Assembly (NCBI RefSeq): GCF_029227915.1
Contig: NC_079880.1
Coordinates: forward strand, 33,661,501-33,725,500
DNA length: 64,000 nt
From: Hydractinia symbiolongicarpus
Lineage: Eukaryota; Cnidaria; Hydrozoa; Anthoathecata; Hydractiniidae
Direction of reading: 5' to 3'
Position 1 is the first letter of the stretch, and each line of letters begins with the position of its first letter. Below are positions 26,501-39,075 of this stretch, one piece after another. The notes beneath the pieces were generated by a model, which was not told where the DNA came from, did not search any database, and worked only from the letters and a program-made list of their open reading frames with translations. Both the position numbers and the translations under genes were made by a program.

Positions 26501-29500
26501 GCCTGTGCACGTAGTTGACGGTGTTTTGCAGCCATGGAGCCAGGAAAAACGACTTAGGCCTTTATTAGGCGGCAAAAGGCCGTATTACGCCACTTAGAGG
26601 ACTGTACATGTAGTTCACGGCGTTTTACGGCTATGGCGCATGGAAAATGACTTTGACGTCGTAGTCTATTAAGAGTGAAAGGACTAGACCAATGGTAACA
26701 TGCTTGGACACGTGAAACCACGTTATTTACGTGTAAGGCCTTTTTTAGGCCGCAAAAAACCGTATTACGGTCTTTAGAGGCGTGTGCTTGTAGTTGACGG
26801 CGTTCTATATACATGGAGCCAGTGAAAACAACTTAGGACCATGTAAATTATTGAGAGTGGAAGGCTAGAGCAATGATACCCTGCACAGGCACAAGGAACC
26901 ATGTTATTTACAAGAAAGGCCGTTATTACGCGACAAAAGGCCATATTGCAGCCTTTAGACGCGTGTGCACATAGTTGACTGCGTTCCAAAGCAACGGAGC
27001 CAGGGAAAATAACTTAGAACGTCGTAGTCAATTAAGAATATAAGGACTAGACAGATGATAACCAACGCATGCACGCGGAGCCACGTGATTTAGGTGTAAG
27101 GCCTTTAATAGGCGGCAAAAGGCCGTATTACAGCACTTAGAGGACAGTACATGCAGTTCACGGCGTTCTACGGCTGTGACGCATGGAAAATGACTTCGGA
27201 CTTCGTAGTCTATTGGGAGTGGAAGGACTATAGCAATGGTAACCAGATTGGACTTGTGGAACCACGCGATTTACGTGTAAGGCCTTTATTAGGCGGCAAA
27301 AAAGCGTATTACAGACTTTAGAAGCATGTGATGTAGTTGAGAGCGTTCTAAAGCCATGGAGACGGAGAAAAAAATTTAGAACGGCGTGGTGCATTGAGAG
27401 GGGAAGGACTAGACTAATGGTAAGCTGCGCAGGCACGTGGAACAACGCCATTTACCTGTAAGGCCTTTATTATGCTGCAAAAGACCGTATTGCGGCATTT
27501 AAAGCGGTGTGCTTGTAGTTGACAGCGTTTTAAATCCATGGGGCCAGGGAAAACGACTTAGGACGTCGTAGTCTATTGAGAGTGGAAAGACTAGACCAAT
27601 GGTAACGGCCTTTATTAGGCGGCAAAGGGTCATATTGCTCCCTTTAGACGTCTGTGCATGTAGTTGACGGCGTTCCAAAGCCATGGAGCCGGAGAAAACA
27701 ATTTAGGACAGCGTGGTGCATTGAGAGGGGAAGGACTAGACCAATGGTAACCTGCTCAGGCACGCGAAACAACCTGATTTACGTGTGAGGCTTTTATTAG
27801 GCCTCAAAAGACCGTATTACGGCATTTAGTGGGGTGTGCTTGCAGTTAGCGGCGTTCTAAAGCCTTTGCGAGAGTAAAAACGACTTAGGACGTCGTAGTC
27901 TATGGAGAGTGGAAGGACTTTACCAATGGTAACCTGCGCAGGCACGTGGAACAACGCGATTTACGTGTAAGGCCTTTATTAGGCGGCAAAAGACCGTATT
28001 ACAGCATTTAGAGGCATGCGCATGTAGTTCACGGCGTTCTAAAGCCAATGCACCAGGTAAAACGACTTAGGACGTCGCTGTCAATTGAGAGTAGAAGGAC
28101 GAGACGAATGATAACCTGTGCATTAACAAGGAACCCTGATATTTACGAGTAAGGCTTTTATTACGCGACAAAAGACAGTATTACGTTGTTTAGAGATCTG
28201 TGCATGAAATTGACGGCGTTTTAAAGTCAATGCGCCAACGAAAGCTACATACGACGTCGTAGTCTACTGAGAGTGGAAGAAGTAGACAAATGGGAACAGC
28301 CTTGAACGTGTGAAACCACGTGATTTACGTGTGAGGCCTTTATTAGGCCGCAAAAGACCGTATTACGGCCTTAACAGGTGTGTGCTTGCAGTTGACGGCG
28401 TTCCAAGTCCACCGACCAAGAAGAAAACAACTTAGGACGTCGTAGTGCATTGAGAGGGGAAGCATTAGACCAATGATAACCGGCTTGGACTGTTGAAACC
28501 ACGTAATTTGCGTGTAAGGCGTTTATTAGGTGGCAAATGGCCGTATTACAGCCTTTACACGTCTGTGCATGTAGTTGACGGCGTTCCAAAGCCATGGAGG
28601 CAGAGAAAACAACTTACGACGTGGTAGTGCATTGAGAGTGGCAGTACTAGACCAATGGTAACCAGCGCAGGCAAGCGGAATCATTATATTACGAGTAAGG
28701 CTTTTGTTACGCCAGAAAAGCCATATTGCAGACTTTAGATGCGTTTGCACGTAGTTGACGGCGTTCTGCAGCCATAACAGCGTAGAAAACAACTTAGGAC
28801 GTTCCAGTCCATTGAGAATGAAAGGGCTAGATCAATGGTAATGGGCTTGGACGCGTGGAACGATGTAATTTCCATGTAAGGTCCATATTTGGCGGCAAAA
28901 GGCCATAGTACGGCCTTTAGAGGGGTGTATTTGTAGTTGACGGCGTTCTAAAAGCATAGAGACAGGGAAAACGACTTAGGACGTCGTAGTCAATTGAGAG
29001 TGGAAGAACTACACCAATAGTAACAGGCTTGGACGCGTGGAACGACGTGATCTCGGTGTAAGGCCTTTAGTCCGGAAAAGACCGTATTACGGCCTTTAAA
29101 CGCTTGTGCACGCAGTTGACGGCGTTCCAAAGCCATGCCGCCAAGGAAAACAACTTAGAACGTCGTAGTCAATTGAGAGTGGAAGGATTAGAGCAATGTT
29201 AACCGACCTGGACGCGTGGAACAACGTAATTTACGTGAAAGGCCCTTAATAGGCGGCAAAAGACCGTATTACAGTATTTAGAGGCCTGTGCATGTAGTTC
29301 ACGGCGTTCTAAAGCCATGGCGCCAAGCAAAACGACTTAGGACGTCGTAGTCTATGGAAAGTGGAAGGATTAGACCAATGGTAACCTGCGCAGGCACGCA
29401 GAACCAGCAATTTACGACTAAGTCCTTTATTAGGCGGCAAAAAACCGTTTTACAGCATTCAGAGGCATGTGCATGTTGTTCACGGCTTTCTAAAGCCATG

Positions 29501-32314
29501 GCGACTTAGGACATCGTAGTTTAAGGAGAGTGGAAGGATTTGACCAATGGTAACTTGCGCAGGCACGTGGAACCACGCGATTTACGAGTAAGGCCTTTAT
29601 TAGGCGGCAAAAGGCCGTATTACAGCATTTAGAGGCGTGTGCTTGTAGTTAACGACGTTCTAAAGTCATGCAGCTAGAGAAAACAACTTAGGGCGTTGTA
29701 GTGCATTGACAGTGGAAGGACTAGAGCAATGCTAAGAGTCTTGGACGCGTGGAACCATGTCATTTACGTGTAAGGTCTTTACTAGGCCGGAAAAGACTCC
29801 ATTACGGCTTTTAGAGGCGTGTTCTTGTAGTTGATGGCGTTCTAAGTGCATGAAGCCAGGAATAACGACTTGGGACGTTGTAGTCCAATGCGAGCGGAAT
29901 GATTTGAGCAATGGTAACCTGCACAGGCACGCGGAAACACGGGATTTACGTGAAAAAGCTTCATTAAGCGGCAAAAGATCGTATTACAGCATTCAGAGGC
30001 CTGTGCATGTAGTTCAGGGCGTTCTATAGCCATTGGGCCAGGGAAAAAGAATAAGGAAGTCGTAGTCTATTGAGAGTGGGAGGACTAGAGCATTGATAAC
30101 AGGCTTGAACGCGTGGAACCACGTGATTCACGTGTAAGGTGTTTATTAGGCCGCAAAAGACCGCATTACGGCCTTTAGAGGCGTGTGCATGTAGTTGACG
30201 GCATTCCAAAACCATCGACCAAGAAGAAAACGACTTAGGCCGTCGTAGTCCATTGAGAGTGAAAGGACTTGAACAATGGTAACATGCGCAAGCACGCGGA
30301 ACCACGCGACGTACGTGTAAAGCCCTTAATAGGCGGCAAAAGACCGTATCACAGTTTTTAGAGGCCTGTGCATTTAGTTCACGGCGTTCTAGGCCATGGC
30401 AGCAGGAAAAATGACTAAAGACGTCGTAGTCTATTGAGAGTGGAAGGACTAGAGCAATAGTAAGAAACTTGGACGCCTGGATTCACGTGTTTAACGTGTA
30501 AAGTCTATTTTAAGCCGCAAAAGGCCATATTACGGCCTTTAGAGGCGTGTGCTTGTAGTTGACGGCGTTCTAAATGCGCGGAGACAGAGAAAACAGCTTA
30601 GGACGTCATAGTCCATTGAGAGTGGAAGGACTAGACTAATGATAACCTGCGCATTCACAAGGAACCCTGATATTTACGAGTAATGTTTTTATTACGCGAC
30701 AAAAGACAGTATTACATTGTTTAGAGGTCTGTGCATGAAATTGACGGCGTTTTAAAGTCAATGCGCCAACGAAAGCGACTTACGACGTCGTAGTCTACTG
30801 AGAGTGGAAGAAGTAGACAAATGGTAACAGCCTTGGACGTGTGGAACCACGTGATTTACGTGTGAGGCCTTTATTAGGCCGCAAAAGACTGTATTACGGC
30901 CTTTACAGGTGTGTGCTTGCAGTTGACGGCGTTCCAAGTCCACCGACCAAGAAGAAAACAACTTAGGACGTCGTAGTGCATTGAGAGGGGAAGCATTAGA
31001 CCAATGATAACCGGCTTGAACTGTTGAAACCACGTAATTTGCGTGTAAGGCCTTTATTAGGTGGCAAATGGCCGTTTTACAGCCTTTACACGTCTGTGCA
31101 TGTAGTTGACAGCGTTCCAAATCCATAGAGATGAAGAAAACATGTTAGGACGTTGTAGTGCATTCAGATGGGAAGGATTACACCAATGGTAACCTGCGCA
31201 GGCACACAGAACCAGCAATTTACGAATAAGTCCTTTATTAGGCGGCAAAAGACCGTATTACAGCATTTAGAGGCGTGTGCTTGTAGTTAACGGCGTTCTA
31301 AAGTCATGCAGCTAGAGAAAAGAACTTAGGGCGTTGTAGTGCATTGAGAGTGGAAGGACTACACCAAACCGCACAGGCATGCGGAACCACGTGATTTACG
31401 TGTAAGGCCTTCATTAGGCCGCAAAAGACCGGTCTATGGCATTTAAAGAGGTGTGCTTGCAGTTGACGGCATTCTAAAGCCATGGCGCTAGGGAAAACGA
31501 CTTACGATGTGGTAGTCTATTGAAAGTGGAAGGACTAGACCAATGGTAACTTGCGTAGGCACGCATAACAACGTGATTTACGTGTAAGGCCTTTAGTAGG
31601 TGGCAAAATGCCGTATTACAGTATTTAATGGCGTGTGCATGTAGTTTACGGCGTTCCAAAGTCATGGAGCCACAGAAAGCAACTTAGGACTTCGTAGTGC
31701 ATTGAGAGTGGAAGGACTAGACTAATGGTAATTTGCGTAGGCACGCAGAACAACGTGATTTACGTGTAAGGCCTTTAGTAGGTGGCAAAATGCCGTATTA
31801 CAGTTTTTTATGGCGTGTGCATGGCGTTCCAAAGGCATGGAGCCACAGAAAGCAACTTAGGACGTCGCTGTCAATTGAGAGTGGAAGGACTGGACCAATG
31901 GCAACCTGTGCATTTACGAGGAGCCATGATTTATACGAGTAAGGCCTTTATTACGTGACAAAAGACAGTATTACAGTATTTAGAGGTCTGTACATGAAGT
32001 TGAATGTGTTTTAAAGCCAATGCGCCAAGGAAAACGACTTTCGATGTCGAAGTCTATTGAGAATGGAAGGAGTAGACCAATGGTAAAACGCACAGGTATG
32101 CGAAACCACGTGATTTAGGTGTAAGCTCTTTATTAGGCCGCAAAATCCCGTATTACGGCCTTTAGAGGCGTTTGCTTGTAGTTGACGGCGTTTTAAATGC
32201 GTACAGCCAGGAATAACAACTTTTAACCTCGTAGTCCATTGCGAGTGGAAGGTTTTGGGCAATGGTAAACTGCAGAGACACGTGGATTCACGTGATTTAC
32301 GTGTAAAACCTTAA

Positions 32315-32355
32315 GGTCTAGTCTTTCCACTCGTTGAGAGTGGAAGGACTAGACC
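32315..32355. repeat. Inverted-monomer hairpin in satellite
   Basis: GGTCTAGTC-TTTCCACTC is followed after a 3-base spacer by its near-perfect reverse complement GAGAGTGGAAGGACTAGACC. Monomers otherwise run head to tail, so this is a local inversion scar. Confidence 0.8.
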
Positions 32356-34045
32356 AATACTAACAGGCTTGGACGCGTGGAACCACGTGATTTTCGGGTA
32401 AGGTCTTTATTAGGCCGCAAAAGACGGTAATATAGCATTTGGAGACCTGTACATATAGTTCACGGCGTTCCGAAGCCATGGCGCCAAGAAAAACGACTTA
32501 GGACGACGTAGTCCATTGAGAGTGGAAGGACTTGACCAATGATAACCTGCGCATTCACAAGGAACCCTGATATTTACGAGTAAGGTTTTTATTACGCGAC
32601 ATAAGACAGTATTACATTGTTTAGAGGTCTGTGCGTGAAATTGACGGCGTTTTAAAGTCAGTGCGCCAACGAAAGCGACTTACGACGTCGTAGTCTATTG
32701 AGAGTGGAAGAAGTAGACAAATGGTAACAGCCTTGGACGTGTGAAGCCACGTGATTTACGTGTGAGGCCTTTATTAGGCCGCAAAAGAGCGTATCACGGC
32801 CATAACAGGCGTGTGCTTGCAGTTGACGGCGTTCCAAGTCCATCGACCAAGAAGAAAACAACTTAGGTCGTCGAAGTGCATTGAGAGGGGAAGCATTAGA
32901 CCAATGATAACCGGCTTAAGCTGTTGAAACCACGTAATTTACGTGTAAGGCCTTTATTAGGTGGCAAATGGCCGAATTACAGCCTTTACACGTCTGTGCA
33001 TGTAGTTGACGGCGTTCCAAATCCATAGAGACGGAGAAAACATGTTAGGACGTTGTAGTGCATTCAGATGGGAAGGATTAGACCAATGGTAACCTGTGCA
33101 GGCACGCAGAACCAACAATTTACGAATAAGTCCTTTATGAGGCGGCAAAAGACCGTTTTACAGCATTTAGAGTCATGTGCATGTTGTTCACGGCGTTCTA
33201 AAGCCATGGCGCCAGGGAAAACGACTTAAAACGTCGTAGTCTATGGAGAGTGGAAGGACTTGACCAATGGTAACTTGCGCAGGCACGTGGAATCACGCGA
33301 TTTACGAGTAAGGCCTTTATTAGGCGGCAAAAGACCTTATTACAGCATTTAGAGGCGTGTGCTTGTAGTTAACGGCGTTCTAAAGTCATGCAGCTAGAGA
33401 AAACAACTTTGGGCGTTGTAGTGCATTGAGAGTGGAAGGACTACACCAAACCGTACCGGTATGCGGAACCACGTAATTTACGTGTAAGGCCTTCATTAGG
33501 CCGCAAAAGACCGTGCTATGGCATTTAGAGAGGTGTGCTTGTAGTTGACGGCGTTCTAAAGCCATGGCGCTAGGGAAAACGACCTACGATGAGGTAGTCT
33601 ACTGAGAGTGGAAGGACTAGACCAATAGTAACTTGCGTAGGTTTGCAGAACAACGTGATTTACGTGTAAGGCCTTTAGTAGGAGGCAAAATGCCGTATTA
33701 CAGTATTTAATGGCGTGTGCATGTAGTTTACGGCGTTCTAAAGCCATGGCGCCACGAAAAGCGACTTAAAACGTCGCAGTCTATTGAGAGTGGAAGGGCT
33801 TGTCAAATGGTAAGAGGCTTGGACGCGTGGAACCACGGGATTTACGTGTAAGCTCTTTATTAGGCCGCAAAATACCGTATTACGGCCTTTAGAGGCGTTT
33901 GCTTGTAGTTGACGGCGTTTTAAATGCGTATACTCAGGAATAACAACTTTTAACGTCGTAGTCCCTTGCGAGTGGAAGGTTTTGGGCAATGGTAATCCGC
34001 ACAGGCACGTGGATTCACGTGATTTGCGTGTAAAACCTTAAGATT

Positions 34046-34078
34046 TAGTCCTTCCACTCGTTGAGAGTGGAAGGACTA
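34046..34078. repeat. Second copy of the inverted-monomer hairpin
   Basis: TAGTCCTTCCACTC, a 5-base loop, then GAGTGGAAGGACTA: a 14-bp perfect stem. It lies about 1.73 kb after the first copy in a matching context, so the inversion arose before that block was duplicated. Confidence 0.8.
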
Positions 34079-37000
34079 GACCAATACTAACAGGCTTGGA
34101 CGCGTGGAACCACGTGATTTTCGTTCAAGGTCTTTATTAGGCCGCAAAAGACGGTAATACAGCATTTGGAGACCTGTACATGTAGTTCACGGAGTTCTGA
34201 AGTGCTGGCGCCAAGAAAAACGACTTAGGACGTCGTAGTCCATTTGAGAGTGGAAGGACTTGACCAATGGTAACCTGCACAGGCAGACGGAATCATGTTA
34301 TTTACGTGTAAGGTCTTTATTTGGCCGCAAACCACCGTATTACGGCATTTAGAGGCGTGTGCTTTTAGTTGATTGCGTTTTAAAGGCATGGAACCAGGGA
34401 AAACGGCTTAGGAATTGGTAGTCCATTGAGAGTGGACGGACTAGACCAATGATAACCTGCGCTTGCACGAGGAACCATGATATTTACAAGTAAGGCCGTT
34501 ATTACGCAGCAAAAGCCCATATTGCAGCCTTTAGGCGCATGTGCGCGTAGTTGACGGCATTCCAAAACCATTGTGCCAGAGAAAAGGACTTAGAACGTCG
34601 TAGTCAATTGAGAGTGCAAGGACTAGAACAATGGTAACAGGCTGGGACGCGTGGAATCAAGCGATTTACGTGTAAGGCCTTTATTAGGCCGCAAAAGGCC
34701 ATAGTACGGCCTTAAGAGGCGTGTATTTGTAGTTGACGGCGTTCCAAAGCCATGGAGCCAGAGAAAACAACTTACGACGTGGTAGTGCATTGAGAGTGGA
34801 AGTACTAGACCAATGGTAACCAGCGCAGGCAAGCGGAATCATGATATCCACGAGTAAGGCCTTTGTTACGCAAGAAAAGCCATATTGCAGCCTTTAGACG
34901 CGTTTGCACGTAGTTGACGGCGTTCTACAGCCATAGCGCCGTGGAAAACAACTTAGGACGTTCTAGTCCTTTGAGAATGAAAGGGCTAGGTCAATGGTAA
35001 TGGGGTTGGACGCGTGGAACGACGTAATTTCCATGTAAGGTACATATTAGGCTGCAAAAGGCCATAGTACGGCCTTAAGAGGCGTGTATTTGTAGTTGAC
35101 GGCGTTCTAAAAGCATAGAGACGCGTGGAACCACGTGATCTCCGTGTAAGGCCTTTATTAGTCCGGAAAAGACCGTATTACGGCCTTTAAACGTTTGTGC
35201 ACGCAGTTGACGGCGCTCCAAAGCCATGGCGCCAAGGAAAACAACTTAGAACGTCGTAGTCAATTGAGAGTGGAAGGATTAGAGCAATGGTAACCGACCT
35301 GGACGCGTGGAACAACGTAATTTACGTGAAAGACCCTTAATAGGCGGCAAAAGACCGTATTACAATATTTAGAGGCCTGTGCATATAGTTCACGGCGTTC
35401 TAAAGCCATGGCGCCAAGCAAAACGACTTAGGACGTCGTAGTCTATTGCGAGTGGAAGGGCTAGAGCAATGATACCCTGCACATGCACGAGGAACCATGT
35501 TATTTACAAGTAAGGCCGTTATTATGCGGCAAAAGACCATATTGCAGCATTTAGAGGCCTTTTCATGTAGTTCACGGCGGTCTAAAGCGATGGCGCCAGG
35601 AAATCGATCTAGGACGTCGCAGTCTATTTAGAGTGGAATGATTAAAGCATTAATAACAGGCTTGAACGCGTGGAACCACGTGATTCACGTGTAAGGTGTT
35701 TATTATGCCGCAAAAGACCGCATTTCGGCCTTTAGAGGCGTGTACATGTAGTTGACGGCATTCTAAAGCCATAGCGCCAGGGAAAACAACTTAGGACATC
35801 GTAGTCTATTGAGAGTGGAATGATTAAAACAATGGTAGCCTCCTTGGATGCTTGGATCCAGGTGATTTAAGTGTAAGATCTTCATTATACGGCAAAAGGC
35901 CATATTGAAGCCTTTAGATGAGTGTGCACGTAGTTGACAGCGTTCTACAGCCTTGGTGCCAAGAAAAAGAACTTAGGATGTCGTAGTCTATTAAGAGTGG
36001 AAGCACTAAACCAATGGTAACTTGCGCAGGCACGCAGAACCAGCGAATTTCGAGTAAGGCCTTTATTAGGTGGCAAAAGTCCGTTTTACAGCATTAAGAG
36101 GCATGTGCACGTTGTTCACGTCGTTCTAAAGCCATGGCGCCAGGGAAAACGACTTAGGACGTCGTAGTCTATTGAGAGTGAAAGAACTAGACCAATGGTA
36201 ATCTGTGCAGGCACGCGGAGCCGCATGATTTTCGCGTAAGACCTTTAATAGGCGGCAAAAGACACTATTACAGAATTTAGAGGCCTGTGCATGTAGTTGA
36301 CGGCGTTCTTTAGTCATGTAACCTGCGAAAACGGCTTACAACGTCGTAGTCCATAAAGGGTGGAAGCACTAGAGCAATGATAACCGGCTTGGACGTATGG
36401 AACTACGCGATTTACCTGTAAGGCCTTTATTAGGCTGCAAAAGACCGTACTATGGCGTTTAGAGAGGTGTGCTTGTAGTTGACGGCGTTCTAAAGCCATG
36501 TCGCAGGGAAAACGCCTTAGAGCGTCGTAGCTAATTAACAGTGGAAGGACTAGAGCAATGGTAACCAGCTTAGACGTGTGGAACTACGTGATTTACGTGT
36601 AAGGCCTTTTGTTAGGCGGCCAGAGGCCGTATTACAGCTTTTAGAGGCCTGTCATGTAGTTCACGTCGTTCTTTAGCCATGGCGCCAGGGAGAAAGACTT
36701 ACGACGTCGTAGTCTATTGAGAATGGAAGGACTAGACCAAAAGTAACCGGCTTGAACGCGTGGAACTACGTGATTTACGTATAAGGCCTTTATTAGGCCG
36801 CAAAAGACCGCATTACGGCCTTTTTGGGACGTGTGCTTGTAGTTGATGGCGTTCGAAATGCATAGAGCCAGGAATAATGACTTTATACGTCGTAGTTCAT
36901 TGCGAGTGAAAGGATTTGGGCAATGGTAACCTGCCCAGGCACGCCGAATCACGTGATTTACGTGTAAAAGCTTCATTAGGCGGCAAAAGCTCGTTACAGC

Positions 37001-37462
37001 ATTCAGAGGCCTGTGCATGTAGTTCAGGGCGTTCTAAAGCCATGGCGCCAGGGAAAAAGAATTACGACGTCGTAGTTTAATGAGAGTGGAAGGACTAGAG
37101 CATTGATAACAGGCTTGGACGCGTGGAACCACGTGATTCACGTGTAAGGTGTTTACGAGGCCGCAAAAGACCGCATTACGGTTTTTAGAGGCGTGTGCAT
37201 GTAGTTGACGGCATTCCAAACCATGGAGCCAGGGAAGACGGCTTACGACGTCGTAGTCCATTGAGAGTGGAAGGACTTGAACAATGGTAACATGCGCCAG
37301 CACGCGGAATCACGCGACTTACGTGTAAGGCCCTTAATAGGCGGCAAAAGACCGTATCACAGTATTTGGAGGCCTGTGCATGTAGTTCACGGCCTTCTAA
37401 AGCCATTGCGCTAGGGAAAACGACTTAGGACTCTATTGAGAGTGGAACGACTGGACCAATGG

Positions 37463-37703
37463 AGTAGTACTAAGGAGTGATTATAATCAGGTTTTTGCTC
37501 CTTCCACACCTTTACCCCTTAAAAACCCCGCTTCCATCATTTCCACCACCACCTCAATCTCAAAATAGAAAAATCATATGCTGATAATAACACATAATCA
37601 TATTAAATGCCAACACATAATAATAGATACCAGAAATACATGACATCATCAACGCATGCGCAATAGCACATATGCTATTATACAGAATATGAGTAAAAAT
37701 TAT
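37463..37703 (+). repeat. Left terminal inverted repeat of element 1
   Basis: About 241 bp nearly identical to the reverse complement of 52153-52397. Shared landmarks include GTGATTATAATCAGG, CTCCTTCCACACCTTTACCC, AATCATATGCTGATAATAAC and CATCAACGCATGCGCAA. The main difference is a short indel in the ACACATAATAATA stretch. Confidence 0.92.
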
Positions 37704-37746
37704 TCAACTGTTTTAGAAAAATTGTTAGTTGGAAACAAAAAGTAAT

Positions 37747-38198
37747 ATGAATTGGAGAAAAGAAAGATGGAAGAAATTGGTTGAAGAGGTCCTCCAGTGG
37801 TAAGGTATGTACCGGACCAATTCAAAACTCAAGAAATGTGCAATGGTGCTGTTCAAAAGGACTCCTGGCTATTCAGGTATACCCCCGATAGGTTCAAGAC
37901 ATGGGATATGTGCACTATGGCGGTTGGAGAGTATCCAGGGATGCTAAGACATGTTCCAGATCATTTCAAGACTCAAGGAATGTGTACAATAGCGGCACAG
38001 AAAGCACCCAGTACCCTCGCGTATGTTCCTGATTGGTTCATGAATCAAATGATAAATAATGAAATTGATCCCGAAGTACTTGATGCGTATCGATCGAGGA
38101 AGAAGGAAAAGGCCAGGATTAAGGAAGAGATACTTCCTATTGCATGGTATCCCGACAGAGTTATAGGCTGGTGCTTCTCGGAAGATGAAAAGGCGTAA
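37747..38198 (+). pseudogene. DUF4116-like repeat protein, frameshifted near its start
   Basis: The protein contains tandem short repeats of the form RYVPDQFKTQEMC: RYVPDQFKTQEMC, RYTPDRFKTWDMC, RHVPDHFKTQGMC, then a weaker AYVPDWF unit. A charged helix and the ending AWYPDRVIGWCF follow. This repeat type resembles DUF4116, a family found in many protist, animal and giant-virus proteins with no established biochemical role. ATG 37747 opens a short frame that appears to join the repeat frame by a frameshift near 37795, and the repeat frame also has a TGA at 37782-37784. It is the first gene inside the left inverted repeat. Its intact function is unknown. Confidence 0.6.
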
Positions 38199-38225
38199 CT
38201 CAAGCTCTTGTGGAGTAAATAAACG

Positions 38226-38348
38226 ATGCCTGAGTATTGCGACGAATGCGGGATCGCATTTGATAAATATGATAGATGTGAGAAGTGTGGACGGAGATTA
38301 ATCATAAAAGAAAGGATGCTTTGCTCGCAGCACTATATGATGATATAA
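38226..38348 (+). CDS. Small zinc-ribbon protein, 40 aa
   Basis: A short open frame that starts MPEYCDECGIAFDKYDRC and continues EKCGRR. It has two CxxC knuckles about ten residues apart (C5/C8 and C18/C21) and two further residues, Cys33 and His36, that could also bind metal. The start is supported by the AGTAAATAAACG motif directly upstream (38214-38225), the same kind of motif that precedes its neighbours. It lies 27 bp after the DUF4116-like gene and 63 bp before the next gene. No specific function can be assigned; a nucleic-acid-binding role is an inference. Confidence 0.55.
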   Translation: MPEYCDECGIAFDKYDRCEKCGRRLIIKERMLCSQHYMMI

Positions 38349-38396
38349 CGTACAACAGTGGATTGTGTATTTGTAAAAATTCTTAGTTGGCCCTGC

Positions 38397-38411
38397 TTAT
38401 TATAATAAAGG
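38397..38411 (+). promoter_or_regulatory. TATAATAAA start-proximal promoter-like motif
   Basis: TTATTATAATAAAGG abuts the ATG at 38412. It is one of the clearest examples of the A/T motif seen before most genes of both Polintons. Confidence 0.55.
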
Positions 38412-39026
38412 ATGTTCAAATTTTACAATGACTCCGTAGAGACAAGGGATTTCTATAGTGAACCAACAGTACTTAATATTGACGAGGTTCAAATTGAGAA
38501 CATCGTAGTTAGCGATCCGATTAACGTTAACAAAGGCAGGGATGATCGTTTTGTCATTGGTTATAAACATAATAACAAGATATCATCGTTGTTAATCATA
38601 ACACCGAGAGGGTTATATAGCAATGGTGCATCCAGATATGACGATGGATCGTCGCTTACCATGTCATTTGATATACATCAACATCCTGAATGGCTGGAAA
38701 AGTATAAGTGTATCCTTGCCAGGATAGAGAAGGTTTATGGTAGTGAGTTCACGACCTCATCAGTGAAGAACAGTAGATACCTGAACACAAAAATAAAAGA
38801 ATGGGATGGTAAAATAAACACATATTTCTACGATAAACCAGTACCACTAAAGCAACCTTGCGAATGCATCTGCATTTTAAAAATATCCAGCATTTATCGG
38901 CAGAATTCAAAGCATTTCATCCAGGTTCTTCTGGAAGAATGTAAGTTTAAACCGGTGCAACAACCTTTAAGGACCTGGCACCTTATTAATTCAGATGATC
39001 AAGAAGAACCATTCGTTGTAGTATAG
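38412..39026 (+). CDS. Conserved Polinton-type protein of unknown function, 204 aa
   Basis: An intact frame with a mixed alpha/beta composition and no signal peptide or membrane segment. The central and C-terminal part contains YLNTKIKEWDGKINTYFYD, then CECICILKISS and HFIQVLLEECKF. The order K-x-W-x-G-K-I-x-T-x-F followed by L-E-E-C-K is a pattern I associate with an uncharacterised protein of Polintons and related large DNA viruses. A single-stranded DNA-binding role is possible but is only an inference from its size and lack of enzyme motifs. It has its own upstream motif and a hairpin just after its stop. Confidence 0.55.
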   Translation: MFKFYNDSVETRDFYSEPTVLNIDEVQIENIVVSDPINVNKGRDDRFVIGYKHNNKISSLLIITPRGLYSNGASRYDDGSSLTMSFDIHQHPEWLEKYKCILARIEKVYGSEFTTSSVKNSRYLNTKIKEWDGKINTYFYDKPVPLKQPCECICILKISSIYRQNSKHFIQVLLEECKFKPVQQPLRTWHLINSDDQEEPFVVV

Positions 39027-39042
39027 TAAAAACGCGATAGAT

Positions 39043-39069
39043 TTTTGTATATTAATGTTGTATACAAAA
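39043..39069. terminator. 3' hairpin after the 38412 gene
   Basis: TTTTGTATA, 9-base loop, TATACAAAA: a perfect 9-bp stem. The right arm continues directly into AATAAACTATG, the start of the next gene. Confidence 0.55.
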
Positions 39070-39075
39070 TAAACT

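Larger units (their letters stand above)
23583..37462. repeat. 182-bp satellite, third array
   Basis: About 76 monomers, more diverged from each other than those in the left array. Internal larger-scale duplications occur: 28371-28600 resembles 30758-30990, and 31474-31665 resembles 33556-33747 (offset about 2,082 bp). Two places hold a short inverted monomer piece (32315-32355 and 34046-34078). Occasional shortened monomers occur near 26540, 27600 and 35105. The array ends at GGACCAATGG, exactly where the Polinton begins. Confidence 0.95.

Noticed and set aside
842-37406. About 100 open frames of 60-147 codons, mostly minus strand, with recurring MALERRQLHA...-like products
   Set aside because: They repeat with the 182-bp monomer, start and end at monomer landmarks, change frame between monomers because 182 is not a multiple of 3, and have no promoter or domain. 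They are chance frames in a satellite.
1-37462. CRISPR-like regular array
   Set aside because: The whole 182-bp unit is repeated with gradual divergence. There are no short identical repeats separated by unique spacers and no cas genes.
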